The notes under the pieces are model-generated. The model did no database searches. It was not told where the DNA came from and saw only the letters and a program-made list of their open reading frames with translations. 64,000 nt of DNA, from the IMG/VR virus record IMGVR_UViG_3300010370_000029, positions 23,474-87,473 of that record. One strand, 5' to 3'. The position numbers and the translations under genes were made by a program. Numbering within the stretch: the stretch's first letter is position 1; each line of letters opens with the position of its first letter. Positions 34,603 to 44,372 of the stretch are shown one piece after another. Source of the DNA: a virus.

Positions 34603-35481
34603 ATGAAAAAGGTTACATTTATATATGCGTACGAGCCGACTGAAGTTTGGTCTACGCCGTTGTCCTTGATTGAAGAATTCAAGGGCAGAGGATGGGAGGT
34701 TGAGATAGTATCCATAGGAAGTAATCGCACGGGTATCTATCACGATAACAATCTCCGTGAATGGGTAGAGTCCAAGCCGCACACTGATATGGTATTATTT
34801 ATGGATTGGGGACGGTTTGATTCCCCATATTTAAATAAGGACTTGGTTCCCGCTGTGTGGGTACAAGAAAGTGGAGATGACCCACAGAATTATGCTAGAA
34901 ATTTTCCCAAAGCATCCAGATTCCACTTAACACTTACTCCTGATTATACTTCCTATCAATCCTACACAGTGGCTGGTATTAATGCTCTGTGGTGGACACA
35001 TTTTGCGGATACCAGACTCCACGTTCCTATGGATGTGGATATAGAGTACATAGCCGTTACTAGTCGTGGATTAGGCGGCAGTCAATTCCTTGACCATCTT
35101 ACTCACCATTCGGATGGCATGATTGGTAATAAAAACGGTATGATTGGTATAGAACATACTAAATTCCTACAAAGTGGCTTGATGGTAGTACAAAACAGCC
35201 GTTGGGGAGAAGTTACCCGTCGTCTCTTTGAAGCTATGGCGTGCGGCAGAATGGTATTAACGGATAGATTAGATACCTCACGTAAATTAGATGAATTATT
35301 TACAGATAAGGTAGATATCGTATATTACAATGATATGGCGGATTGTATCAACTTAATGAACTATTATGCAGAGAATCACGAAGAACGTGAGGCTATAGCA
35401 CAACGTGGTAGACTTAAAGTTTTGAACGGACATACGCAGGTTCAGCGGGTAGACACGTTACTGAGGGCTGTCGGGTTATGA
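34603..35481 (+). CDS. Glycosyltransferase (GT-B, DUF3880/Glyco_trans_1_2-like)
   Basis: 292 aa. KVTFIYAYEPTEVWSTPLSLIEEF opens the Rossmann-like half, and SRWGEVTRRLFEAMACGRMVLTDR is the C-terminal donor-binding signature of the spore-maturation-like glycosyltransferases. A VWVQESGDDPQNYARNF segment is typical of that family. Overlaps the next gene by ATGA. Confidence 0.75.
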   Translation: MKKVTFIYAYEPTEVWSTPLSLIEEFKGRGWEVEIVSIGSNRTGIYHDNNLREWVESKPHTDMVLFMDWGRFDSPYLNKDLVPAVWVQESGDDPQNYARNFPKASRFHLTLTPDYTSYQSYTVAGINALWWTHFADTRLHVPMDVDIEYIAVTSRGLGGSQFLDHLTHHSDGMIGNKNGMIGIEHTKFLQSGLMVVQNSRWGEVTRRLFEAMACGRMVLTDRLDTSRKLDELFTDKVDIVYYNDMADCINLMNYYAENHEEREAIAQRGRLKVLNGHTQVQRVDTLLRAVGL

Positions 35482-36221
35482 ACAAATTACCTATCGGATT
35501 AGGCATATTAGCTTGGCGGTCTGGACAAACGCTTATTGATACTCTAGCGACCTATCACGAAAATGGATTGTTTACGATGGTGGAAGATGCAGTAATCTTA
35601 TTTCAAGAGTTCTCTGAAACTGATAAGATGATTGCGGAACACTTTGAGGTACGGTATATTCCATTAGAAAATAACATCGGTATAGGAAAGGGATTTATTG
35701 AACTAGCTAAGAACACCAATCAGCCGTATTTTATGACATTGGAGCATGATTGGAATCTTATCGAAAACTTTATTACAACATTCGGTCGGCTACAATCTGG
35801 TATACACTTACTACAGAACGGATTTGATTGTGTACGGTATCGGCATCGAAAGTCTCCTGGATTCCCGCACTTCAGTTTCCGTCATCAAGGAAATGAACTC
35901 ACATACTACGATGAAGAGATTGGATGTACCTCTCCGCATCTATTAGACGCAGTACATTGGACAGAACATCCTAACGTTGCATTCTCTCCACTAATTGATA
36001 AACAAGAAGAGTACTATACTACAACAAGTAGATATGGTAACTGGACTAATAATCCATGCTTGTACAGTACGCAATTTTATATGGACACGGTTTCTCAGTT
36101 CTCTGGCGATGGTATTGCTCTCGAAGGTAACATCTCTAAATGGTGGGCACAACAACAATTCAAGGTTGCTCACGGAGAGGGGTTGTTTATGCATCTGGAT
36201 AAAGTAAAGTATGGCAGATAA
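35478..36221 (+). CDS. Glycosyltransferase family 2-like protein (GT-A)
   Basis: 247 aa. LGILAWRSGQTLIDTLATY at the start and MTLEHDWNLI (an acidic motif in the DxD position) point to a GT-A fold. Phage and cyanobacterial homologues with this WR-S-TL opening are usually annotated only as hypothetical. It overlaps the following gene by 11 bp. Confidence 0.6.
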   Translation: MNKLPIGLGILAWRSGQTLIDTLATYHENGLFTMVEDAVILFQEFSETDKMIAEHFEVRYIPLENNIGIGKGFIELAKNTNQPYFMTLEHDWNLIENFITTFGRLQSGIHLLQNGFDCVRYRHRKSPGFPHFSFRHQGNELTYYDEEIGCTSPHLLDAVHWTEHPNVAFSPLIDKQEEYYTTTSRYGNWTNNPCLYSTQFYMDTVSQFSGDGIALEGNISKWWAQQQFKVAHGEGLFMHLDKVKYGR

Positions 36222-36897
36222 ACGTATAGCATTAATATTGTCTGGTAAGTCTCGGAGTGGAATGTTCTGTTTTCCGTATATCTACGACGCCTTCTTAAAC
36301 AACAATTATAATGTAGATGTGTTCGTTCACACGTGGGATGATTATCGGGTATTGGACTTATATAAACCAAAGCAAATATTGATTGAACGTAATGAACAAG
36401 AAATTTTAGAATACTTGTTTCGGCAATTAACGTTATCAAACACTATGAGTTTTGAAGGAAGAATTGACAACGTTTTGCTAATGTATTATTCTTTAAAGCG
36501 GTCATTCGATATTATTGATGAACCATATGATTATGTAATTCGTAGCAGATTCGATGTCATTATTCAAGATAAATTTAATATCGAACCAATCATTACCGAA
36601 TTAGAAGAAGATAAATATGACATCTTCATTCCAGATGAAGTGTTTAATTTCGGTGGATATCAAGATAGAGTAGCAATTGGTAAGTTCGAAGCAATGAAAA
36701 CATATTGCGATACCATAGTAAATATCAACAGTATTGCTACCAGCATCAATCGGTGGCACCCAGAAACTTTCTTAAAGCACCAACTAGATTCAGAACAAAT
36801 TCGAGTAATGCAGCGTGATATCAATCACCGACTAGTACGTAGTAGTAGTGTTGTTACCAATTGGCCAGAAAATCCATTTAAATTCTTAGATTTATAA
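36211..36897 (+). CDS. Putative glycosyltransferase (Lgt/WaaM-like group, 228 aa)
   Basis: Opens with RIALILSGKSRSGMFCFPYIYDAFLNN and contains YDYVIRSRFDVII, the same layout as the genes at 38886 (LLLSGLARKVEDG, FVIRSRYDMGV) and 41236 (VISTRYDINF). These three form a paralogous group of presumed glycosyltransferases that are common in phage sugar islands. Catalytic residues are not certain. Confidence 0.6.
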   Translation: MADKRIALILSGKSRSGMFCFPYIYDAFLNNNYNVDVFVHTWDDYRVLDLYKPKQILIERNEQEILEYLFRQLTLSNTMSFEGRIDNVLLMYYSLKRSFDIIDEPYDYVIRSRFDVIIQDKFNIEPIITELEEDKYDIFIPDEVFNFGGYQDRVAIGKFEAMKTYCDTIVNINSIATSINRWHPETFLKHQLDSEQIRVMQRDINHRLVRSSSVVTNWPENPFKFLDL

Positions 36898-36908
36898 TTG
36901 AGGGAAGT

Positions 36909-37520
36909 ATGAAAGTAAAAATCGATGTCGGTGCAAATAGAGGCGCAGAAACAAAAGAGATGGCAGCAGATGGGTCAATCGTTTATGCGTTTGAACCAAC
37001 GTGGGAATTAATTACACAACATTTATGGCCACTTTCTTTTGAGAACTCTAATATTAGAATCATACCATTTGCAGTAGATGTGGAAAATTCATTTAAGAAG
37101 TTCAATGTTGCTGGATTTGGAGATTGGGGCTGCAGTAGCTTGCATGATTTTGCAAAGGACATTCATCAGAAGTGGCCCGACCGCCCAGACTTTCAAGTGA
37201 CACATGCATATATTGTTCCGACGATAACCCTATTCGATTTCTGTACATTGTATCAAATTGATGAGATTGATGAATTGCATATTGATGCACAAGGTAATGA
37301 TTTGAATGTTTTAAAGAGTCTGGGAAGTAAGGTCGATATAGTAAAGCAAGGCGTGGTTGAGGCAGCTAATGCGGTCAACCTTTACGACAACGTAAACAAT
37401 CGAATCGAAGATGTCAGAAAGTTTTTAACTGACAACGGGTTTGAAATTTATAGTGAAACTCAAAATGATTGGTTATCTGCTGAGATGAACGTACACTTTA
37501 AGAGGAAGTCTCATGACTAA
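36909..37520 (+). CDS. FkbM-family SAM-dependent methyltransferase
   Basis: 203 aa. KIDVGANRGAETKEMAADG is the SAM-binding motif I. VYAFEPTWELI and PTITLFDFC continue the FkbM pattern, and ELHIDAQGNDLNVLKSLG is the family motif with the catalytic acidic residue. FkbM enzymes methylate sugars in glycans. Adjacent genes suggest it caps an O-methylated sugar. Confidence 0.82.
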   Translation: MKVKIDVGANRGAETKEMAADGSIVYAFEPTWELITQHLWPLSFENSNIRIIPFAVDVENSFKKFNVAGFGDWGCSSLHDFAKDIHQKWPDRPDFQVTHAYIVPTITLFDFCTLYQIDEIDELHIDAQGNDLNVLKSLGSKVDIVKQGVVEAANAVNLYDNVNNRIEDVRKFLTDNGFEIYSETQNDWLSAEMNVHFKRKSHD

Positions 37521-38880
37521 ATTAATTATATTTGATTTGGATGGGGTATTAGTAGAAGCGAAAGAGATTCATTATGAAACTCTAAATTCTGCTATTGTTG
37601 ATGTGACCGGCAATTCTAATATGGCAATTTCGTGGGATGAGCATCTCTCAACATATGACGGATTAAAAACTAATGAGAAGCTAGAAATGCTCACCGAACG
37701 GAAGCAGTTAGACTCATCATTCCATAAGCAAATTTGGGAACGTAAGCAAAAGTACACGCTAGACGCATTATCTGACCTCCCACAAGATAAACGGCTCCAA
37801 GAGATATTCGCTTCATTAAAATCTGACGGATATATGACTGCATGCTGTTCGAACTCTATTCGTCGGTCTGTATTGACGATGTTATCCAAACTAGGATTAA
37901 TAGAGTATATGGACTTAATCATTTCTAATGAAGATGTCAAAAACAGCAAGCCTCATCCAGAAATGTACTGGAAAGCGATGAGTATGATGGGTGTTCTTCC
38001 AGAAGAAACGTTAATAGTTGAAGATTCTCCTCCTGGGTTATTAGCGGCATCCAGAAGTCGTGCAAATATATTAAGAGTAAATAACCCGCGTGACTTGACA
38101 AAAGAAAAATTATATGATAAGTTACAAGAGAAGAAGTCTTTTACAATTCCTAAATGGCAAGGTGGTAAGATGAACGTATTAATTCCAATGGCAGGTGCAG
38201 GTAGTAGATTCCAACAGGCCGGCTATACATTTCCAAAACCCTTAATTGATGTTCGTGGAAAGCCAATGATTCAAGTGGTTGCTGAGAACTTGAATATTGA
38301 CGCCACATTTATTTATGTGGTGCAAAAGGAACATCGTGAGAAGTATAATCTTGATACGTTACTCAATCTCATTACACCAAATTGCAAAATTGTGGAAGTG
38401 AATGGCATGACCGAGGGCGCGGCATGTACTACCTTACTCGCCAAAGAACACATCAATACAGATGAACCCTTATTGATGGCAAACTCCGACCAGTTTGTTG
38501 AGTGGGATTCTAACGAGTTTATGTACAAGATGGTGGAACAAAACCTTGATGGGGGTATTGTAACATTTAGAGCTACCCACCCTAAGTGGTCATTTGCTAA
38601 GGTGGATTCCCAAGGGTATGTGACCGAAGTTGCCGAAAAGAATCCCATTTCGGATATAGCGACGGTTGGTATCTATTATTGGAAGCGGGGGTCTGATTAC
38701 GTAAAGTTTGCCGAACAGATGATTGAAAAGAACATTCGAGTAAATAACGAATTCTATGTCTGCCCCGTGTTCAACCAGGCACTTGAATCTGGTTTGAAGG
38801 TTAAGCCATTTGATGTACCCAAAATGTGGGGACTCGGAACCCCAGAAGATTTGAAGTATTTCTTAGAAAACCAGCAGTAA
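37513..38880 (+). CDS. Bifunctional HAD phosphatase - sugar nucleotidyltransferase fusion
   Basis: 455 aa in two clear halves. Residues 1-220 form a HAD hydrolase (IFDLDGVLVEAKEIHYE, CCSNS, SKPHPEMYW, VEDSPPGLLAA). Residues 220-455 are an NTP-sugar transferase (VLIPMAGAGSRFQQAGYTFPKPL, then ANSDQFVEW and EFYVCPVFN). Phosphatase plus nucleotidyltransferase suggests a two-step making of an activated sugar, as in CDP- or GDP-sugar routes. The junction is at about residue 218, near KWQGGKMNVLIPM. Overlaps the FkbM gene slightly. Confidence 0.82.
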   Translation: MTKLIIFDLDGVLVEAKEIHYETLNSAIVDVTGNSNMAISWDEHLSTYDGLKTNEKLEMLTERKQLDSSFHKQIWERKQKYTLDALSDLPQDKRLQEIFASLKSDGYMTACCSNSIRRSVLTMLSKLGLIEYMDLIISNEDVKNSKPHPEMYWKAMSMMGVLPEETLIVEDSPPGLLAASRSRANILRVNNPRDLTKEKLYDKLQEKKSFTIPKWQGGKMNVLIPMAGAGSRFQQAGYTFPKPLIDVRGKPMIQVVAENLNIDATFIYVVQKEHREKYNLDTLLNLITPNCKIVEVNGMTEGAACTTLLAKEHINTDEPLLMANSDQFVEWDSNEFMYKMVEQNLDGGIVTFRATHPKWSFAKVDSQGYVTEVAEKNPISDIATVGIYYWKRGSDYVKFAEQMIEKNIRVNNEFYVCPVFNQALESGLKVKPFDVPKMWGLGTPEDLKYFLENQQ

Positions 38881-38885
38881 TTTGT

Positions 38886-39593
38886 ATGAAAGTAGCATTA
38901 CTGTTGTCAGGGTTAGCCCGTAAGGTAGAAGATGGATATAATGCAACGTGGAAGCATGTTATAGAAAATTATGACACCGATGTTTATCTACACGCATGGA
39001 AAGATGAGGAATGGGAAAGGGTACCACAGATATACGACAACAAGGTGAAATCATTACAAATACAAGACCCATTCAAATTTACCCATTTTAAGCAAGGTAT
39101 TTCATTACCACACAAAGATACATCAAGACCGCTTCCACAATACGATGTGATGAGTTGTTTTAGACAGTTCCCTATGGTCTATAGTTGGCAAAAGACATAT
39201 CAGAATCTATATGACACAAATATTTCATACGATTTTGTTATACGGAGTCGGTATGATATGGGAGTAAATAGTCCGATTGATTTACATTTGCTTGACAACG
39301 ACTTAATATATCACGGACTTGGTGGGGCACATTACGATGACAATCTCTGCATAGCAAATCATATGCACTCAGAAATATTATTCCATAATGTATTTGATAA
39401 ATTAATAGAATATTCTAGAGAAACTGGAATTTTAAATAGTGCAGAATCAAGCTGGACTATGATACTCAATAGAGCTGGACTACTTGATAAAGTACGTTCA
39501 ACCCATCTACTGGCATTCAAATTGTTTAGAGATAACTGGTTATGGTGGGGCGATGAGAATGGAAATATAATTTCGGAAAGGAAACTTACCTAA
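38886..39593 (+). CDS. Putative glycosyltransferase (paralogue of 36211)
   Basis: 235 aa from the ATG at 38886 (MKVALLLSG). An in-frame ATG at 38826 would add residues encoded within the previous gene. FVIRSRYDMG and LHAWKDEEW match the 36211 and 41236 proteins. Role presumed: transfer of a sugar in the island's glycan. Not assigned to a numbered GT family here. Confidence 0.6.
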   Translation: MKVALLLSGLARKVEDGYNATWKHVIENYDTDVYLHAWKDEEWERVPQIYDNKVKSLQIQDPFKFTHFKQGISLPHKDTSRPLPQYDVMSCFRQFPMVYSWQKTYQNLYDTNISYDFVIRSRYDMGVNSPIDLHLLDNDLIYHGLGGAHYDDNLCIANHMHSEILFHNVFDKLIEYSRETGILNSAESSWTMILNRAGLLDKVRSTHLLAFKLFRDNWLWWGDENGNIISERKLT

Positions 39594-39612
39594 GCTTAAG
39601 AGAAAACAGATT

Positions 39613-40785
39613 ATGGTATCAAACAATATCCCTTTATTTAAAGTTTGGATGAACCCACTAGCGAAAGAAGAAGTCGCAAAGGTATTAGACAGTGGATACA
39701 TTGGACAGGGCCCTAAGGTCGATGAATTTGAAGAACAACTTCGTCAGTACTTGGGGGTCGAGCATTTAGTTACACTGAACTCTGGTACATCTGGACTACA
39801 TTTAGCGTTACATATGTTAAAGCAACCATACGTGCTGGTAGACGGATATAGTGAAATTGATTGGCCGGGATTGAATGTCGGTGATGAAGTACTTACCACC
39901 TCGTTGACCTGTACCGCTACAAACTTTCCGATATTAGCCAACGGGTTAAATATTAAATGGGTTGACCTCGACCCGACTACGTTGAATATGGACTTGGATG
40001 ATTTGGAACGTAAGCTCTCTCCAACCACCAAAGTAATCATAGCCATGCATTGGGGAGGATACCCATTAGATTTGGACAGATTACAACTTATCAAGAAAAA
40101 GTGTAAAGAGAAGTTTGGGTTCTCACCAGTTATTTTACAAGACTGTGCTCATGCGATGGGTTCTTTATATAAGAACAAGAGTCTCGCAACTTACGGTGAC
40201 TTAACTATGTACAGTCTCCAAGCTATTAAGCATATAACATCGGTGGATGGTGGTATCTTAGTAGTTCCTCCTCACTTGAATAAGCGGGCACGGCTTTTAC
40301 GTTGGTATGGAATTGACCGTGATGAAAAGGGACGTACGGATTTTAGATGCGAGGCAGATATCCCAGAGTGGGGATTCAAGTTCCATATGAATGACGTATG
40401 TGCTACTGTTGGTATGGCAAACTTACAAGATGTAAATCATATTGTCGATACCCATAAGAGTAACGCAAAATACTACGACACAAATCTTTCGGATGTCTCT
40501 GGAGTGACGACCTTAACTAGACATCCAGAACGGGATTCAGCATTCTGGATTTATAGTATGTTGGTGCAAGATAGACCTGGGTTTTACCGCTGGATGAAAG
40601 AGTGCAACATCACGGTATCTCAGGTACACGAACGAAACGATAAGCACAGTGGATTACAACAGTTTAAGACTGAGCTTCCAGTATTGGATAGAACTATTGG
40701 TAATGTTGTTTCTATTCCGGTCGGCTGGTGGGTAACCGAGGAACAACGTGAATATATCGTTGATTGTATAAAGAAGGGCTGGTAA
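39613..40785 (+). CDS. DegT/DnrJ/EryC1/StrS-type sugar aminotransferase
   Basis: PLP-dependent enzyme that converts a keto-sugar nucleotide to an amino sugar, 390 aa. LNSGTSGLHLALHML is the N-terminal PLP-phosphate loop, QDCAHAMGSLY the Asp-binding region and MYSLQAIKHIT carries the Schiff-base Lys. It ends DCIKKGW. Works with a dehydratase such as RmlB (47.6 kb) and the GNAT next door, suggesting an N-acetylated amino sugar. Confidence 0.9.
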   Translation: MVSNNIPLFKVWMNPLAKEEVAKVLDSGYIGQGPKVDEFEEQLRQYLGVEHLVTLNSGTSGLHLALHMLKQPYVLVDGYSEIDWPGLNVGDEVLTTSLTCTATNFPILANGLNIKWVDLDPTTLNMDLDDLERKLSPTTKVIIAMHWGGYPLDLDRLQLIKKKCKEKFGFSPVILQDCAHAMGSLYKNKSLATYGDLTMYSLQAIKHITSVDGGILVVPPHLNKRARLLRWYGIDRDEKGRTDFRCEADIPEWGFKFHMNDVCATVGMANLQDVNHIVDTHKSNAKYYDTNLSDVSGVTTLTRHPERDSAFWIYSMLVQDRPGFYRWMKECNITVSQVHERNDKHSGLQQFKTELPVLDRTIGNVVSIPVGWWVTEEQREYIVDCIKKGW

Positions 40786-41252
40786 TGTTGTTATTTCGTC
40801 CAATCACCGTAGACGATGCCCCGTTTATTAATAGGGTTCGTAATGGGTATGCTAAAGAATTCTTACACACTGACAAGACATTCACGTTGGAAGAAACCGT
40901 TGCGTGGATAGGACTGGCAACCAATAACATTCCATACTGGATAATAGAGTTGGATAGAATTGTCGTAGGATATTTTAGATTGAGTATCCAAGAAGATAAA
41001 CTTTATATTGGCGCGGACATAGCACCAGAACACACGGGAAAGGGTATAGCAAAACAATCTTATAAATTCTTCATTCCATTTGTTTTGGAAAAGTACAATA
41101 CAAACGAGTTGTATTTAGAAGTATTATCAACCAATCACAGAGCAAAACGTTTGTATGATTCATTGGGGTTTGTTGAAATCAGCAGATACCCTATGGAAAA
41201 AAATGGTGAATCTATTGAATCTATCGTAATGAAATATGAAAATAGGAATTAA
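40785..41252 (+). CDS. GNAT N-acetyltransferase
   Basis: 155 aa from ATG 40785 (TAATG overlap with the aminotransferase). LFRPITVDDAPFINRVRN and IGADIAPEHTGKGIAKQSYKF (acetyl-CoA pyrophosphate loop, GKGIAKQ) and YDSLGFVEISRYPM define the GNAT fold. Probably acetylates the amino sugar made by the neighbour. Confidence 0.85.
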   Translation: MLLFRPITVDDAPFINRVRNGYAKEFLHTDKTFTLEETVAWIGLATNNIPYWIIELDRIVVGYFRLSIQEDKLYIGADIAPEHTGKGIAKQSYKFFIPFVLEKYNTNELYLEVLSTNHRAKRLYDSLGFVEISRYPMEKNGESIESIVMKYENRN

Positions 41253-41907
41253 TTTAGTAGGCGTTTCTTACAATGACGGGATGTTTGGTCGGTATAGAAA
41301 CTATGAAGATGCCGTAGGTGGATTTTTTGCAAATGTGGTGACCCCTTTACGTGACGAGGGGCACGACATATATTTCTATTTGTATAGCTACGATAGCCAA
41401 AAGAAGAATGACATCTTGAATACGTACACACCAGTAAAAAAGTCTGTGTTTGTTGATGCTGGGTTGAATAAAGTTGGTGGTGGGGATAAGCTACCGAATG
41501 GACTTAAGGTTATTTCTAACTCGTACATTAATAGTTTAAATCAATTACTTGGCGAAGATTTAGATTTAGTAATCTCTACCAGATATGATATCAACTTCTT
41601 CAAGAACCCATTTAAAGAATACCACTACGATTTCACAAAGTGTAACTTTTTGTGGAGAGAGCCGGAGTTCATGCATATCCCGATTGTCAACGACACGTTC
41701 ATCGTATTTCCATATAGCATGACACAGAACTTAATAAATGCTATTTTTGAAATGGAGGTCAATCCGCCGTATGGAGTTGGAGTGGCTATGCACAATATCT
41801 TTGTTACAATGGCAAATCAAGTCGGTATAGAAAACGTCAGATGGGTATGTGACGAATTTAAAACCGCAACACAAAACAATCTTTATAAATTGATGAGAAA
41901 CGAATAA
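41236..41907 (+). CDS. Putative glycosyltransferase (paralogue of 36211)
   Basis: 223 aa. VISTRYDINFFKNP parallels the RSRFD and RSRYD motifs of the proteins at 36211 and 38886. Overlaps the acetyltransferase end by 17 bp and shares a TAATG junction with the next gene. Substrate unknown. Confidence 0.55.
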   Translation: MKIGINLVGVSYNDGMFGRYRNYEDAVGGFFANVVTPLRDEGHDIYFYLYSYDSQKKNDILNTYTPVKKSVFVDAGLNKVGGGDKLPNGLKVISNSYINSLNQLLGEDLDLVISTRYDINFFKNPFKEYHYDFTKCNFLWREPEFMHIPIVNDTFIVFPYSMTQNLINAIFEMEVNPPYGVGVAMHNIFVTMANQVGIENVRWVCDEFKTATQNNLYKLMRNE

Positions 41908-42671
41908 TGAGTAAACCGATTAGTGCGTTCTTGTGGGCATGGAGAAACTATGAAGCGGGGTCAAAGTCTTTACGTAGTTTACGGAGATTTTATCCAGACG
42001 CAGATTTGTTTATTCAAGTTGACTACGAAGGTGATGTAGAAAATTATACAAAGATAGCTGAACAACTTGATGCTACTGTAAATCGTAATGCGTTTCAATT
42101 AGGGTATTGTGGTGATTTCGGTTATGTAACGGTCGGTCGTACTCATTGGCCAAGAACCCATTCGTTTGAATGGTTAAATAATTTGTATAAGGCTTGTTGT
42201 TCTACGGATTCAAAGTATATGATTATTCTTGAAGAGGATGATTTTATTTTACGTCCGATAACTTTACTCCAGCAAGACTTATCAATTGCTATACATCCTA
42301 CTTGTCCTTCACCCACCGGTATTAACAGACCAAACAAGATTGATGGGAGACTGTTAGAATATTCTAAGCAACGAGGTGGGATAAGCGAAGCGCCTGGGTA
42401 TGGGGCAGGAGGCGGTGCCTTTGTTAACCGAGAGCATTACATATCCGCATGGGAACGCTGTAAGGAAGAGTTGTGGAATGATTATGATACCTTAGCGGGG
42501 TATAGTCATATAGTTGGATGGCAAGACTTTATCGTTCAATATGTAATGATGTTGGGTGGATACCCAGTAATACAAAATCCATATCTTGCCGAGCATTGGG
42601 AAGTTGGAGAACGGTGGGACACATTCGAAATCATCACGGGATTTAAAAACCATACATTGGTAGAAATATAA
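41907..42671 (+). CDS. GT-A-type glycosyltransferase (254 aa)
   Basis: SAFLWAWRNYEAGSKSLRSLRRFYPDADLFI is a GT-A-like start with donor-binding residues. MIILEEDDFILRP contains an acidic DxD-like element (EEDD) expected to bind a metal-nucleotide sugar. GGAFVNREH is also present. The stop overlaps the next start. Confidence 0.65.
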   Translation: MSKPISAFLWAWRNYEAGSKSLRSLRRFYPDADLFIQVDYEGDVENYTKIAEQLDATVNRNAFQLGYCGDFGYVTVGRTHWPRTHSFEWLNNLYKACCSTDSKYMIILEEDDFILRPITLLQQDLSIAIHPTCPSPTGINRPNKIDGRLLEYSKQRGGISEAPGYGAGGGAFVNREHYISAWERCKEELWNDYDTLAGYSHIVGWQDFIVQYVMMLGGYPVIQNPYLAEHWEVGERWDTFEIITGFKNHTLVEI

Positions 42672-43471
42672 TGAAAATAGCCATAATAGGATGTATAACA
42701 AAATACGGTGTGGATGATATCAAACCTTACGTAAATTCCATCGCAAAGTCTGGATTTACGGGAAAGAAGATTATGTTGGTATATGATGTTCCAGAAGCCA
42801 CCACACAGTTTTTAAATGACAGTGGTTGGGAAGTCTATGAGGGACAACTACAGCAACACATCATCGTACAGCGGTTCCACGATGTTAGCCAGCTGTGTAA
42901 CTTATTGGATGATGATGTTCTCATATGGACCGATGTTAAGGACGTTATATTCCAACAAGACCCCACGGAATGGTTAGCGAAGAATATGAAAAAGCCCATA
43001 CTAGCTACGTCAGAAGCCATCACCTTCAAAGATGAAGAGTGGGCAGTAGTAAATGCTGGGACATCCTTCCCAGAGGAATGGGAGTCTCTACAACACAAGC
43101 CTTCGTATTGTGCTGGAACCATCGTTGGTCAGCGTGAATATATCAGAGATTTATTCAATGAAATATATCGGTGGTCATTAACCACCAGTAACCCATCTCA
43201 ACTAAGTGACCAAGCCGCATACAATGTGTTAATTAACTTAAAACACTTTGAGAATGATGTACAATTTGTAAAACAGAATGAGGGGCTAGTGGTTCATATG
43301 GGAGTGTCGTGGATTAAACGGCATACCCATACGGATAAACTTTTAGAGACACCACCTTTTGTTTCTGTTGATTGGACGGTAACCTCTGAAAACTCTGATA
43401 CGTTTTGTATCGTGCATCAGTACGACCGTGACCCACAATTAAAACAATATTTACTTAAAAAGTATGCTTGA
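42671..43471 (+). CDS. Putative glycosyltransferase (266 aa)
   Basis: VLIWTDVKDVIFQQDP contains a DxxD metal-binding motif of GT-A-like enzymes. The N-terminus KIAIIGCITKYGVDDIKPY and the central ATSEAITFKDEEWAVVNAGTSF fit a sugar transferase of the phage/cyanobacterial type. Overlaps the next gene. Confidence 0.65.
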   Translation: MKIAIIGCITKYGVDDIKPYVNSIAKSGFTGKKIMLVYDVPEATTQFLNDSGWEVYEGQLQQHIIVQRFHDVSQLCNLLDDDVLIWTDVKDVIFQQDPTEWLAKNMKKPILATSEAITFKDEEWAVVNAGTSFPEEWESLQHKPSYCAGTIVGQREYIRDLFNEIYRWSLTTSNPSQLSDQAAYNVLINLKHFENDVQFVKQNEGLVVHMGVSWIKRHTHTDKLLETPPFVSVDWTVTSENSDTFCIVHQYDRDPQLKQYLLKKYA

Positions 43472-44372
43472 GATTGTTATCTTTATCCTGCCCACGGAGT
43501 TAAGTGAACTACGAACTACTATTAAACGGTTGCGGGAATCTGCCAAGTTATTATTTCCACAACACCGACATCGATTTAATGTAATTATGGGCGTATCTGA
43601 TGAAATCGTGGATTGGTCACGGAGTGAATGGACACGGCAACAATGTAAAGAAGAATTTGAAGATATCGCTAAATTGGTAGATTGGACAGAATCAAAGTTC
43701 ACGGTGTCTACCACTATCAACGGATGTACCACAGCTAGAAAGCACAAGGCGTTTGACACTAACGCAACTTGGTATTTGTGGTTGGATGTCGATATTATTT
43801 TCCCAGAAGAAACATTATATACAACATTTAATTCTGTTGAAATAATAGAGGATGCTGGAATTAATAAATTTGTATTGACTCCATCAACGGTTCGGCTGTG
43901 GGACAGTACATGGGATTGTCTGGTATCTCCCAGATTCCTTGATAAGCCATTGGGGTATGAACGGCAAAACAATCCATATGAAGATGCCGTCTTGTCTAAT
44001 ATAACAGAATTTACTTTATCAGAAGTGCGTAACACTTCACAAGGGCAACCCTATATGAAATTTGCGGGTGGGTGGTTTACGATAATATCGCATGCCCTCT
44101 TGACAACCGTTCCAATTCCAGATAGCTTTAGTCATTATGGATTAGAAGATACATATATTATGTGGGGAACGCACATACTCAGCGACCCCAATATAAAGCA
44201 ATTTAGAAATGAAGAACTTGTTGTGTGTGAGAATTATTTTGACCGTGATGTTTATTTAAAAAATAAGATTAAATTAATTGACCGGCGTGAAGAATATAAG
44301 AATCACAACACACAAATGTTTAATATAGAGTTGAACAATCTTTTAAGAGGTTATAATGCAAATAGACTATGA
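43464..44372 (+). CDS. Putative GT-A glycosyltransferase (302 aa)
   Basis: WYLWLDVDIIFPEETLY holds the DVD metal-binding motif. Later DSFSHYGLEDTYIMWG is typical of GT2-like enzymes with an ED catalytic pair. End overlaps the DUF1599 gene start. Substrate unknown. Confidence 0.65.
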   Translation: MLEIVIFILPTELSELRTTIKRLRESAKLLFPQHRHRFNVIMGVSDEIVDWSRSEWTRQQCKEEFEDIAKLVDWTESKFTVSTTINGCTTARKHKAFDTNATWYLWLDVDIIFPEETLYTTFNSVEIIEDAGINKFVLTPSTVRLWDSTWDCLVSPRFLDKPLGYERQNNPYEDAVLSNITEFTLSEVRNTSQGQPYMKFAGGWFTIISHALLTTVPIPDSFSHYGLEDTYIMWGTHILSDPNIKQFRNEELVVCENYFDRDVYLKNKIKLIDRREEYKNHNTQMFNIELNNLLRGYNANRL

